A DNA stretch of 64,000 nt from Nymphaea colorata (taxonomy: Eukaryota > Streptophyta > Magnoliopsida > Nymphaeales > Nymphaeaceae): assembly GCF_008831285.2 (NCBI RefSeq), contig NC_045142.1, positions 1,183,001 to 1,247,000 of the forward strand, in the 5' to 3' direction. The notes under the pieces were generated by a model. It did not search any database. It was not told where the DNA came from and saw only the letters and a list, made by a program, of their open reading frames with translations. Below are positions 48,771 to 59,736 of the stretch, one piece after another (the stretch's first letter is position 1; the number at the start of each line of letters is the position of its first letter). The position numbers and the translations under genes were made by a program.

Positions 48771-51473
48771 TATGCTTCCTTGCCGTCCGGGCGGGTGCCG
48801 GCGGGAAATGGCCGGACTAGTGTTGCCTTTGGCCGAACCACATCAATCTCACTAGCCTTTGGACGGAAAAGACCGGAAAGAAGAAGGATCAGATCCCGGC
48901 CCCTTTTTTTCCTGCTTTTGATCATTTTCCGGCCATGTAACAGCGAAAAAGTCAGCGGCGACCTCTTTTGTACCATTTTCCATCTGAAGGGTCGCCAGAA
49001 AAATGGATATCATGTATTGCATAATAATCCTTCCCACTTCTATTGTAACCTATTATCAATCCGTCAACCATGCTTCATCTTCTCCAAATCTTTCTACTTG
49101 TTCGGCCATCTCCTACGACCTTCAATCAACGGTTTCGATCTTTGAAGCCATTACTTATTGTTGGATCGAACTTTCAACTCATGCTCCACAGCCATTACTT
49201 TTTTTGCGAATTTTCGTCGAGCCTAGATTAAGTAGAAATGGTTAAATGACCAAAAGATAATCGGTTCCATTTTAGACATGTTCAGGGTTTATTTTGAAAT
49301 ACTTTCCTACATGCCGTAGGTTTGATGCCAGTTAAAATAATTGAGTTTGGGCTTGGTCCGCAAGCGGATCTTTATCCTTAATTATGAGTTTGAACATGGC
49401 AAGCAAGGTTCAATTTGCTTGTTTATCCAATGAGGAAGTGATTTCCAGTGAAAAATAATACAAGGATCCTTACCTTAGCCTTTATGTGCTTCATCATAAT
49501 GAAATTGCATAATCATTTGATCTACCTAAAGATATTGTGGGTCGCAGAAAGAGCCTTTCATCCTACCATTCAAAAAAGACCCGAAGGTTTCACCCAACTC
49601 CTCGTCCTCTTAAGGTACATATTCTAGCTTTAGTCGCTCCCGTCATACTTCAACTTGCATGTCAGTAGCCCACTTTTACAACACAAAAAACTAACGCCTT
49701 GAACATTCGAAACGGAAACTGATTGCCTACCAACCCCTGCCCAATCCGTTACGCCAAACTTAGTTTATTTCAAAGTCATAAAAAAAGACTTAACTAAATC
49801 AACCGCACTCAAGGTATCTTAAATTTAAAACACATTAATTTAGCATGAAACAAACATCTTCGCTAAAAACACATTATTTTGATGATTGAAATGACAGAAG
49901 GGTATCCAAATCCTGCTTATTTGCAAATCTAACACTTGAACAAGTTGTTTTTTTAACTTTAACCCTCCTCCTTTTAACTTTAACCCTTGATTGGTATCAT
50001 AACTCATGCCAATCGAATGTAGCTGAAAATTCTCCTGATTGTGTTCAGCTGGAAAACTTAAACAGCGGATCAAGATGGGCCTCTTTGGAAGCCACACATA
50101 TAAGTTCGTAAGGTTTTAATATAAGAAGATTTTGTTTTTAAGGCCCCACCCAGCAACCCTGATCCCGACCTCGCTTTCTGATGATAATGTCCAATCAAGG
50201 GTCAAGCTTTGCTGTTAGACTTGAACTCCTGCAAATATCCCAGTTGAGTTGCAGTTAATGGAAGTGAATTACTTTTGCAACACGTTGGACCAAATAAATA
50301 AATCCTCAAGGGATATACGAAAGGTTTCAACACATTTGATAAAAAAAAGTAATAAGCTGATTGAACTTGATCGGAGTTTGGCAAGATCTAATTAGATGTC
50401 ACAACAGAGTGCAGAGCAATTCCGCTTTTTACTTCGAAACTCAATTATTAAAATTGACAACGTTGCTCTAATTGTCTTATTCCTTTTCGAAGTCATTCGC
50501 AAGACTAACTAGGAAAAGGACAACGCTTAGGGATCAAATGTTCGTCTTAATCTTAAAAAGAGGCTTCATGTTTCTCAAATTCTTTGTATGGGCCACACTC
50601 CACAGTTTTCTTGTCCTTACAACTCCACCCAAGTTACAATCCAAGTGAATATAATCGCATGAAAAAAATTTAGCAGAAAATCTAGGCCTTTCCGAGAATT
50701 AAAAAAAAAAGTTAGCCTGACAACTGAAATTTCCTAGCAATTGAATGAACATGGAGGATCCCCTCCGTGTACGGTCGGGTGATTTTGGTAGTTAGCAGAA
50801 AGACTGAAAGCAGCCTTCAGTTGAAGAACGGTCCACAATAGCGCGTCCAACATGGAATAAAGGCCTGTCTTCACCTCAAGGATTATTTTCAGCACCACTC
50901 ACAGGCATTTTTACCACACTTTTACCATATCTACTCAGCAGATTTAAGTCAGTCCTTCATTTTTTGGTCTACACAATCAGTCAATCATTTGCCAAATCGG
51001 TCTGATGTTTCTACAAAACTTTCTCCCCAGAATAAGAACAGCAGTAAAAGTAAAACCCCAGGGCTAACTTCTCGGATTCACAGTTAATGCCCATGGAGTC
51101 GAACGGCAGCTGACCAGTGACCACCTGCTTTTTTCAGATTGCAGAGAAACCACTCTTTGGTTGGAGACCTAACTGACACTGGTTTAATATGCAGTACCTA
51201 TGGTCGTCAACTTTACGATGAAAAACTGTACAAACCCATTTCTTTGGAAGAGTTTGGACTTTGGAGTAACTATCAAACAAAGCACGTCTCCGCAGTATGT
51301 GCCTACGTGGTATGAATTCCTCGAATATAATTGTTCTGCTTCCTAACTCCCATCTCCATCCCACCCAATAGATGGTATGAATTTCCAAGAAATGTCGCAT
51401 GAGGAAATGGTGCATCAGAACTGCTGTCAGAACCAGAAAGCCTAGAACACGTAAAGGCACGCTTGGGGTAGTG

Positions 51474-51512
51474 TAGCTCAATTGTCAGGCTTCAACATTC
51501 AAAGTTCAAACA
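51474..51512 (+). repeat. tRNA-like motif (possible SINE head)
   Basis: TAGCTCAATTGT resembles polymerase III box A, and about 18 bases after it AGTTCAAACA resembles box B. The bases do not fold into a whole tRNA, so a worn tRNA-derived repeat is the likelier reading. No tail or target duplication was found. Confidence 0.25.
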
Positions 51513-52548
51513 TGCCGAAGGGGACAAAGGCCCACGGGATATTGGATTACTTGAAGATGGAAACAGACAGCTGCGAAAGTGCTGAAGGCCTTTTTCCAAC
51601 ACACGGACTTAAAAGACGTGCGGGAGATGCATGGTCAATTTTTGACCAAAACAAGGCAATTATGTCACAACCTAAGAAAAACTAATTGAAAAGAGCACTA
51701 AAGTTTTCCACATTAAAATTTCTCTCAACCAGCTTTTGACCAACAATCTGCAATAAATGTTCACAGTTCTTTTCACATAGCTTAGATATCATTTTACCAC
51801 AATCGATCATGTCCCTGCACGTGTGCATGTGCACACCACCAAAATGTAAAGGGAGAAGAAGCAATAGCTTATAGCATGAATCCTAGTGAGTCACATGCCA
51901 AAATGAATGAATACAACTACATGTTAATAATAACAGTCCAGCTAGTGGCTACTGAAGAAAAAACTGTAGCAAGTCTCACCATAAACCTGGTCAGCATTTA
52001 AAGGATACAATATAACAAGACAGCAACTGAAACACGGACCTTGGCTCACACACTCAAACGAGGACCTTGACCAATCAGCCAAAACATGACACCAAAGAAG
52101 AAAATAAGGCAGAAACTCAAACGAGAACCTTCACTGGTCACCCAAAATTACAGATTAATGCAGGCACACGTGAAAAAATTGTCAAACTGCAAATGATCAT
52201 TCATTCAGCTAATGGAAGATATACAATATAAGTAAGGATATTAGCTAAACATGTAACATGAGCATCAAAGAATTTGTATGTCCTCAAAAGGAAACTGCAC
52301 ACCAACGGTTCACCGATACTAGTGTTAACTCACAAGATCACATTAAAGGACATAGATCATGGGATAAATTTCATTGGCATCAATTGCTTATCCTGAAGAT
52401 TTAATAAATTTCAGGAAACAAATAATGAACATATCATGGTCAAAACTTAACTAAACAATAAAGATACAGTTACAGAAAGATAGGCAGTGTCCTTGGATGT
52501 TACCTATCCCTTTGGAAGGTCACATGACTCATTGACTAGTCTACAGCA

Positions 52549-55230
52549 TTAACTCCTTTGCTTATTTTGACCAGTTGGTGGCCTTAGAACTTTCCAATCA
52601 AATCGGCCTTGACTCTGCTGCTTGGAAGTGCCTGCCTTGTTATTTGATGGTTTACTGTGACCCGCACTTCTTGTAAACTGAGATTCATTGACCATGTCCA
52701 TCTCTACTTTTGGTTTCTTTGTTTTATGCTCATCATCGGATTCACTGTCAGTTCTTGCAATATTGGGATCTGACTCAGATTCAGGAGCTCCATTTCCTCT
52801 GGTACAAGACAAAAAGGAGTTTAATATAAGATGACAGCAAAAATATTTTCACTCAAGGAAAAACATCTGTTTATCATAAGAGGTTGTTCATGCATTCATC
52901 TGGTTCCCAGATACTATTTTATACTGCATATTCCTGCCAAACAACCAAATGACCTCCTATATGCAATAGAAGAAACTGATGATGCTTGGAAACAGTCAAC
53001 AAATGCAAACTTAGGCATAGAGTTTTTAACATGCCCAACAAGGCAGGACCGCACCAGGCCAGTTTGTTAACTGCACCAGCAAACAAGAAACAACCATTTG
53101 TTAAAACCAGACTGTACATGATGTGATCCACATTATCATTTCCTTCCATTCTTTTCAAGGTAGCAAATCAACTAGGACTTCATTACAGAACTAGCTGACA
53201 GAAACAACTTGCCATTTTTTATGTCATGCAAAATGCTTTAGAAATACTGGTTTAAGAAAAACCTCTAAATTAACCAAAGAAAGAGGGTTCATTTCACCCA
53301 AACACAGTCCTGCTAGATGATCTTACTCAGGTAGAAAAGTAAAAAATAAACCAAAAATCAGGAAATGGGGGGGTGTCCAGCATAGGACTGCAGAACCTTA
53401 ATTGCTAATAACTTCACTTCTTTCCAAGAAGGAAAATGAACGACTTAGTCTTCAAAAGAGGGCAGGGAAGGACTGGAGGACAAGTGCAAGTGAAAAACCA
53501 ACCTGTCTGTTGAGAGCTCAGCAAGAAAGGGAGGACAAAGGAAAAATGAAACACCTACTGTCTGTTTGGAGTTCAGCAAGTGATATGCAGGATTAATTCA
53601 AATGAAACACCTACCTGTCCGTTGAGAGCTCAGCTTTGCTTGCATCATGATGTTGTGATTGACTACGTCCTTCTGCTTCCTCGTTCAGTTTCTAAGAAGA
53701 GAAAGGTGAAGGATTCAGGTTTTCAGGAAGCATTGTGGAAAGGATGCCACCATACAAGGACAATCCAAGATTTTACACTTCAGATTTGCTGGAAATGCTT
53801 GTCATCGTACTCACATCTACAAAAGGATTAAAGCTTTGAAATGACATTCGACCTTTTAGTGCACCTGGATGAGGATCCCCCTCCATTATGACGATGCTGC
53901 AAGGACAAATTTCAAGTTTCACCCCTTGAATGCATCATTATACACGAGCTACGGTGACAATTACTTATTCACAAATACACAACCAATATAAATACATTCA
54001 TCATTCAAGCAGGAAGAATTTGTAAAAGGAAAAAAACATGATGTGGGATGTTGAAGATCAAAGCCAAACACCATAAGCAAGATAGATATGGAGAACTAAC
54101 AGAACAAATATTCAAACACTATTTTAATGTGACTTGTGAAAAGATAAATCGGGTTTAATATAACCAATGAAAAGCTAAAAGAATATTTTACAAATGTCCC
54201 ACTATCACCAGCACAAGTATGATAACTATAATCGAAGGAAAAAAAATACTAGGATACCTTTAGGACATGTTTGGATGGGGGGAATGGAAAGGAAAGGATA
54301 GACAAAACTGTATTTGGATGTCTAACTAAAGAGGAAGGAAAGGAAATGATCAACACTTTTGTGTTTGGATAGGACAGAAAGAAATGAGATGAAGGGAAAG
54401 GGAAGGACAAAGAAGTGTCTCCAGTCCCCTCCATACATGGAAGGACTGGGAAGATAAGAAATATATGTTCTGAAAAATGACAAGTTTGCCCTCATCAGAT
54501 TTACGTTAATATAGTGTTATCAGAAATATCAGAAACATATATATAACCTACCTCTCTCTCCCTCTTTCTCACATACAACATGCACAGAATGATGGGGGTG
54601 GTCAGAACAACTCCACAGAAGAGTCAATAATGTCTGTTGAATGGGTGTATAGCACACACAGCCACACATTTTGAGGCAACTTCTCATGAAAGAGCCTACT
54701 TTGCCAAAATTGGAAATCAGACACAGGCTGCTGAAGACCAGATAATATACTCAAAGAGGCATAAGATCAGGGCTAGACAGCTGACCAACTCACAGGCTGA
54801 CCACTTGAGTAGTCTGTCTGAGAAACTAGTGGCCAGTTTGACAACAAAAGTCAGTTGACAACCAACCAGTCAGACTAATTTGGAATTTAACTACTAAGGA
54901 AAGAACCCTCCTCAAGAGAGGACGTTTTACCATAGGACTCCATTTCAAAAATAAAATAAGATTTTGCTATTCAATGAATGCAACAGGCTGAAATGAAAGC
55001 TCATAATTTTTTTTTTTAAATAAACATATTAACCTGATGTCTGAGAATGAGCCAAAAGGAACTAAGAACCAACTCAAAGATACCAACCAACTCCATTTTC
55101 AAACACTGCTCTATGTAATGTTCTTTTAGCAAACAAAATATGCTTCAAGTTTTAACAGATCCAAAGTTAAGACTGGTGTAAATAGGGATGAGGCCACATC
55201 CAAAACTGACTACTCCATCTCTTATATACA

Positions 55231-55325
<95 letters not shown>

Positions 55326-55831
55326 TGATTGGTAAAAGCCAGACCAATAGGTCAGGGACAAAAACCAGACTTTTTTTTTTAAATATAACCTTGTCAATCT
55401 GATCTTAAAGATAGATTGACGCAAAATATATATTAAGTTGATCATTTGTTGGCTTTTAATAGTGGTTTTATGATAAGCAAAAATGAATGGCTCTCATAGC
55501 ACCAACATTTTGGTCAGAGAAAAACCAAAATATAACCTTGTCAATCTGATCTTAAAGATAGATTGACGCAAAATATATATTAAGTTGATCATTTGTTGGC
55601 TTTTAATAGTGGTTTTATGATAAGCAAAAATGAATGGCTCTCATAGCACCAACATTTTGGTCAGAGAAAAACCAATATTTTTCATAAAAACAACTTGATT
55701 GAAAGCATGTTTTATATCAAAATAGCTTTTATAAATATATTAGGATGTTTGTATTTTATTTAACTATTTTTTTGCAAAAAATTAAAGGGTCTGGTTTTAT
55801 CCCTGACCTAAGTGTCTGGTTTTTACCAATT

Positions 55832-55863
<32 letters not shown>

Positions 55864-57878
55864 CATAAAGAGAGAGAGCGAGAGTAATCCATGTGAAGCA
55901 GACTCATATATTGTATCTTTTTGCGAATTTTGTTTAGTAATGTATATTTTATGAAAATGAATAATGAATATATGTGTTTGTTTGCTTTTGCTCTCTATAT
56001 ATTCATATCTATACCAGCCATGTTCCCACACTCTTTTTTACTCATACAAGTGTCTACACCCGCACACGCATCCACACCCATACACAAACCCATAAGATAT
56101 AGGTGTGAATGCAAGAAATATGATATCTGGATGGTAAAATATTTCATTTAAATTTTCTTACAAATTTAAACTGCATAGGTAGATTCTACATGCCCAGAAA
56201 CATAAAACTGTTTTTTTTGTGTATGTTACAATTTATAAGCTCAAAATTGCAAGTAATTGATTTTTTGAACCCTTACAGAATCTGAAATTGCAAAAAAGAA
56301 GATGGGTTCTTTTTTTTCACCGTATTAGATTTGTTAAAAGGTACAATGAGGTGCTGAACAGCCCATCCAAATGTCAAATCTCTAATGGCACAATCTAAAT
56401 TTATCAGACACCAAAAAATTAAGTAGTGTTCCTGTAGTTTTGGTGTATCCTCTTGTCCTTTAAGCTAAAAAATAATGATTTCAGTTTACTTAATGACATT
56501 AATGGATTTAACACAGTTTTCTTATTAAAATCATGCTTCAGATTATGTCCTTGTAAAATAACCCATGATTTTTTTAACCCATGAAGCTCTGATCCATTAT
56601 GAGCCATTGATTTTTGGTGTCTTTAATCTTCCTTATCATACGCCAATGATTTGTTTCAAAACTTAATCTTAGTTTGTTAGATAAACCATGCAGATCACAT
56701 GCATCAAATTGTGTTAACCATCCAATCATATGCCTGTGCATAAGGCTGGATTGTAACTTCTACCAATCCTAAGCATTTAACGAAGAGAGATGGAGAGAGA
56801 GATAGAGATAGACCCAGTTGTCATGGCCTCAACTTTGGTAGAAGTTGGGATCTAGTTTCCCGTTAAAAAATAAATCTGTAGTTGATTTTTCTCTAACTTC
56901 CGAAACTAGCACTACATGACATCCTGCAAGATTAGTACGGTATCAAGTGCGCAAGAGAAAGTATCTAAAAACAATCGAATACATATGAATTATGTAAATT
57001 TAGGATCCAGAGAACAGCCGAATCATTCTATGCCATTAAAACACATCGCTTGTCCTTTCTTTCTCCTTTTTCCAAAATCTCCTCCTTTTCTGTTACAGTA
57101 AAATGCGAACTGGTTTTTAGCATTTTCTGACCTATGACGCGCTTTCCACCATTTTTTTTTCATGAGCGCTTTTGTGGTTCCCTTCTCACTCATTGAATGT
57201 AACCTGATTATAATCCCATTTCACTTAAAATTTTCTCGGCCACTGCTGCAAGGAGGAAGATTTTGCTAGAACTTGACTCCAGTTTATTGCCACACCAACT
57301 GATAACAACCAAGTGCAGAAACATATACAAAAGGATAAACAACAAAATATGATCTCCATATGGGACCGACCAACCGTGACTCCGATCATAAACTAAGAAC
57401 TCCACGACCTCCAAATCGTTTAGCCGTTTGTCGCAAATCCTACAGTTTCACGAGTCCGAATAGCAACACCATTCCCTCCAACAACCAATTGCACATTCAA
57501 ATGAATGACCAAAGCGCACGTGAATGTAAATTGACCGCGGGAAATAACAGTACCACTTTCGGTTTTGGGTAGTCGAATGTATCGGTTTTTCCTCGTCTTT
57601 CTTCGCTGCCTCCTCCTTCCGGGTCGCCCTTTGCATGAACTAACATTCAATTCAAAACAGCCACAAGATTGTCAAAAAGACGGCGTCGATATCTTTCTCT
57701 TAATATCAAAGTGACTAACCAAGAGGGGTTTAGGAACGGCCAGATAACATCACACCGAACTCCCTTAACAGAATCAGGCCTTTCGTTTAACTGGAGAAAC
57801 AAACTAAAGATTGGTATTGAATGCTCAGAAGCCTACCTTTAAGTTCCTCAACGTGCTTGAGAGCTCCCGCTTTGCCAT
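52549..57878 (-). CDS. MPP6: M-phase phosphoprotein 6 (MPP6), nuclear exosome cofactor
   Basis: MPP6 binds the nuclear RNA exosome and helps recruit the MTR4 helicase, for example in 5.8S rRNA maturation (known for human and yeast). Exons on the minus strand: 57878-57837, 57639-57554, 53896-53815, 53691-53615 and 52798-52549, 537 bases with stop, giving 178 residues. The N-terminal block MAKRELSSTLRNLK|FMQRA followed by a lysine- and glutamate-rich stretch, and the central block IVIMEGDPHPGALKGRMSFQ followed by SFNPFVDKLNEE, are the family hallmarks. The C-terminal third is acidic and low-complexity (SESDPNIARTDSESDDEH), then basic with KKPK, a possible nuclear signal, and ends FDWKVLRPP. The donor of exon 2 was set by phase: AAGTG|GTACTG gives RKC-IVIMEG. 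Without it the frame runs on into intron. Confidence 0.93.
55234..55304. repeat. (TA)n microsatellite, left flank of the inverted-repeat element
   Basis: About 35 TA units running into the GA tract that opens the element. A shorter TA tract (55847-55862) flanks its other end. Confidence 0.95.
55305..55846. mobile_element. Non-autonomous inverted-repeat element (MITE-like) in the MPP6 intron
   Basis: The left end (55305-55370) is a GA run, then GATTGGTAAAAGCCAGACC and GGTCAGGGACAAAAACCAG. The right end (55787-55846) is its inverted counterpart: CTGGTTTTATCCCTGACC, GTCTGGTTTTTACCAAT, then a CT run. These terminal repeats of about 60 bp match closely. Both sides are bordered by TA microsatellite, fitting insertion into or growth of TA tracts. 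The interior (542 bp overall) has no coding capacity but carries a perfect 147-bp tandem duplication. Confidence 0.7.
55381..55674. repeat. Perfect 147-bp tandem duplication
   Basis: The unit starting AAATATAACCTTGTCAATCT at 55381 recurs at 55528 without visible differences through GGTCAGAGAAAAACCA. Identity over the whole unit indicates a recent event. Confidence 0.95.
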
Positions 57879-59736
57879 GTTGTAGCAGCTCTGCTCTGCT
57901 CCCTCCCCCTCTCCCTCTCTCTCCTCTCTCTCTGTAAGGAGGGTTTCTACTTTCTAGGGTTTTATATGTCCCTCTTTACAGCGAAAACAAACGGCGGCTT
58001 GGTTTTTAGCAAATGTGTCCGTGCCCGTTGTTGAGATTCTAGATTCATATCATATTGTTTTCAATTCAAAGGTAAATGGGGAAAGAGAGAGGCATGTGCC
58101 TATCAGTTTAACAATTAACATTCTTTTGGTATTTTCTAAATGATATTATGTCCATTCATTTTGCAAGTGTTTTAATGTATAATTAACGTTTTAAAATTAT
58201 TAAAAAATAACATACATGCATTCATAATAAACCTGAGAGAGAGAGGAAGACCAGTTTACTTGGTTTCTTCTCAATTTATTTTTTTTCATTTAAAAAAATA
58301 TATAATTATGTTGGTGTGTTTTCATGTTTAGTGCTATAAAAATAAACATAAAGTCTTATCCTTTTAACGTACAAGATGAGCTGTATAAGCCTAGGAAAAC
58401 ACTGCTGACTGTTGATTATTAAACTTTTATAATGTTTTAGTTACACGCTTAAAAAAATGTAATTTTTTTTATAGCTACGTAATTATTTTCTTATAAAGAT
58501 CACTTATATACGGTTTATTTTAAATAAAAATAAGCAAAAAGTGTAAAAAATGGTTGTATAGGTGGCTTCTTAATTTATAAGTGGCGACTGATTCTACTCA
58601 TTTCCCAGTTCTGTGTTCGACTTTCTCATGAGATTTTAATTTTCTTCCACGAGGTTGCATTTGATTACCCAAGCCGGAGATCCACTGTGTTCTTCTCAGG
58701 TCCAAGATCCGACCTCAAATCCACGTATTTTACCATAATTACAACGTAGTATAGATTTTGAGATATACGTTGAAATTTATGGTATGTTAAAACTGTGGAT
58801 TTCAATTATGCTGATCTCGGATCCCCTTGGGCCTGATATCCATATGAAATCAAATATAAGATTTTGCATTTTTTTTATTTTTATTTGTTGTTTTTTATAC
58901 ATATTCTGTACATTATCTTATTAGTTTACCGTTTATTGCATTTCCTCTAATTTTTTTAATAAATTTTACATTTAAAAAATGTTTGTCTTATTTTTCTCAA
59001 TCTTTTACCTATTTTTTATTGATATCATTTCAATTTTTATAGGCCTTATCCATCTGAATTGCAAACAATGGACTATGTTTAGTTGACAGGTATCCCGCTC
59101 TCTACATGCATCTTTCAAACAGTGTTAGATCCGAAATAATCAAACATGCAGTGATTAAGAAAAATCATCTTCTCAATGCAAACGGTTAAATATAATTATC
59201 AACATATCCAAATGGATCGAATTCTGTCCAAACATAACTATTACGATATTCAAAGGGATCCAATTCGACCGAAATGTAACTACCAACATGTTCAGCTAAT
59301 TAAACACAATCAAGGTTCGAATACAAATCCCATTGGCTGAACCCGAACCGAGTCTGGGCTCTGGATCGGAACACGTTGTAAACTGGATATATCTTAAATT
59401 AGATCCAGATTCGCTTTTATCGTGATACAATTCGATTATTGATATCAGGACGAAGGTAAGGTGGCAAATGGACCGGATCTGGCACAAGGGTTTGAGCTTT
59501 TATTACTTTTCTTTTCCTAGGTTATATTCGATACGAATTCCAATTCGACAACAGATGTGTTCGAGTCCGTGACCCGACCCGTTTACGGCCCAGCGCCCCT
59601 GCGTCCAGAGGTCTGGCCCCTTTAGGTGGCTCTTCGTGTCTGATGCATCGTGTCCCTGTGACATAAGACGCTGAAAAACTCAGGCCTCTGGGCTGAAGTC
59701 ACGGTACGCGCTCTCACTCGAAGGAAAGAGGGGGAA
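57879..59736. other. Divergent interval between MPP6 and the mitochondrial carrier gene
   Basis: It holds the promoters of two genes transcribed away from each other. The first 80 bases are a pyrimidine-rich MPP6 leader. The middle is very AT-rich with no recognisable feature. The last 150 bases before the carrier gene become GC-rich and contain GGCCCA (59587-59592), the reverse of the site II core TGGGCC that is frequent in genes for mitochondrial proteins. Confidence 0.5.
57955..57968 (-). promoter_or_regulatory. TATA box and telo-box of the MPP6 promoter
   Basis: On the minus strand ATATAAAACCCTAG combines a TATA element (57968-57961) with AAACCCTA (57962-57955), 77 to 92 bases upstream of the start codon. 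A second AAACCCT follows about 10 bases on. Telo-boxes near the TATA are typical of plant ribosome-biogenesis and translation genes, which fits an rRNA-processing cofactor. The spacing to a true transcription start was not determined. Confidence 0.55.

Larger units (their letters stand above)
47881..52548. other. Gene-free convergent interval between the U-box and MPP6 genes
   Basis: The 3' end of the U-box transcript fills the first few hundred bases, and the 3' end of MPP6 the last. A GC-richer block (about 48730-49000) starts with a perfect 31-bp palindrome. A tRNA-like motif lies at 51474. A 115-codon frame on the minus strand (51134-51481) is not recognised. Confidence 0.55.
53897..57553 (-). 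other. Intron 2 of MPP6 (3.66 kb), rich in repeats
   Basis: Bounded by AAGTG|GTACTG and CTTGCAG|CATCG on the minus strand. It contains an AG-rich repeat with GTTTGGAT motifs (about 54260-54430), the inverted-repeat element at 55305-55846 with its flanking TA tracts, and short GAGA runs near 56785. No coding frame was recognised. Confidence 0.7.

Noticed and set aside
51134-51481. 115-codon frame on the minus strand upstream of MPP6's 3' end
   Set aside because: No family motif, no neighbours that fit, and it overlaps the tRNA-like motif. The evidence is too weak to call a gene.
51466-51515. Possible functional tRNA gene
   Set aside because: Only box-like sequences are present. The stems of the cloverleaf do not pair, so it is listed as a worn repeat instead.
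57448-57553. Continuation of the second MPP6 exon to a stop with many W, C and F residues
   Set aside because: The conserved IVIMEGDPHPG block is reached only by using the donor at 57553; the continuation is intron.
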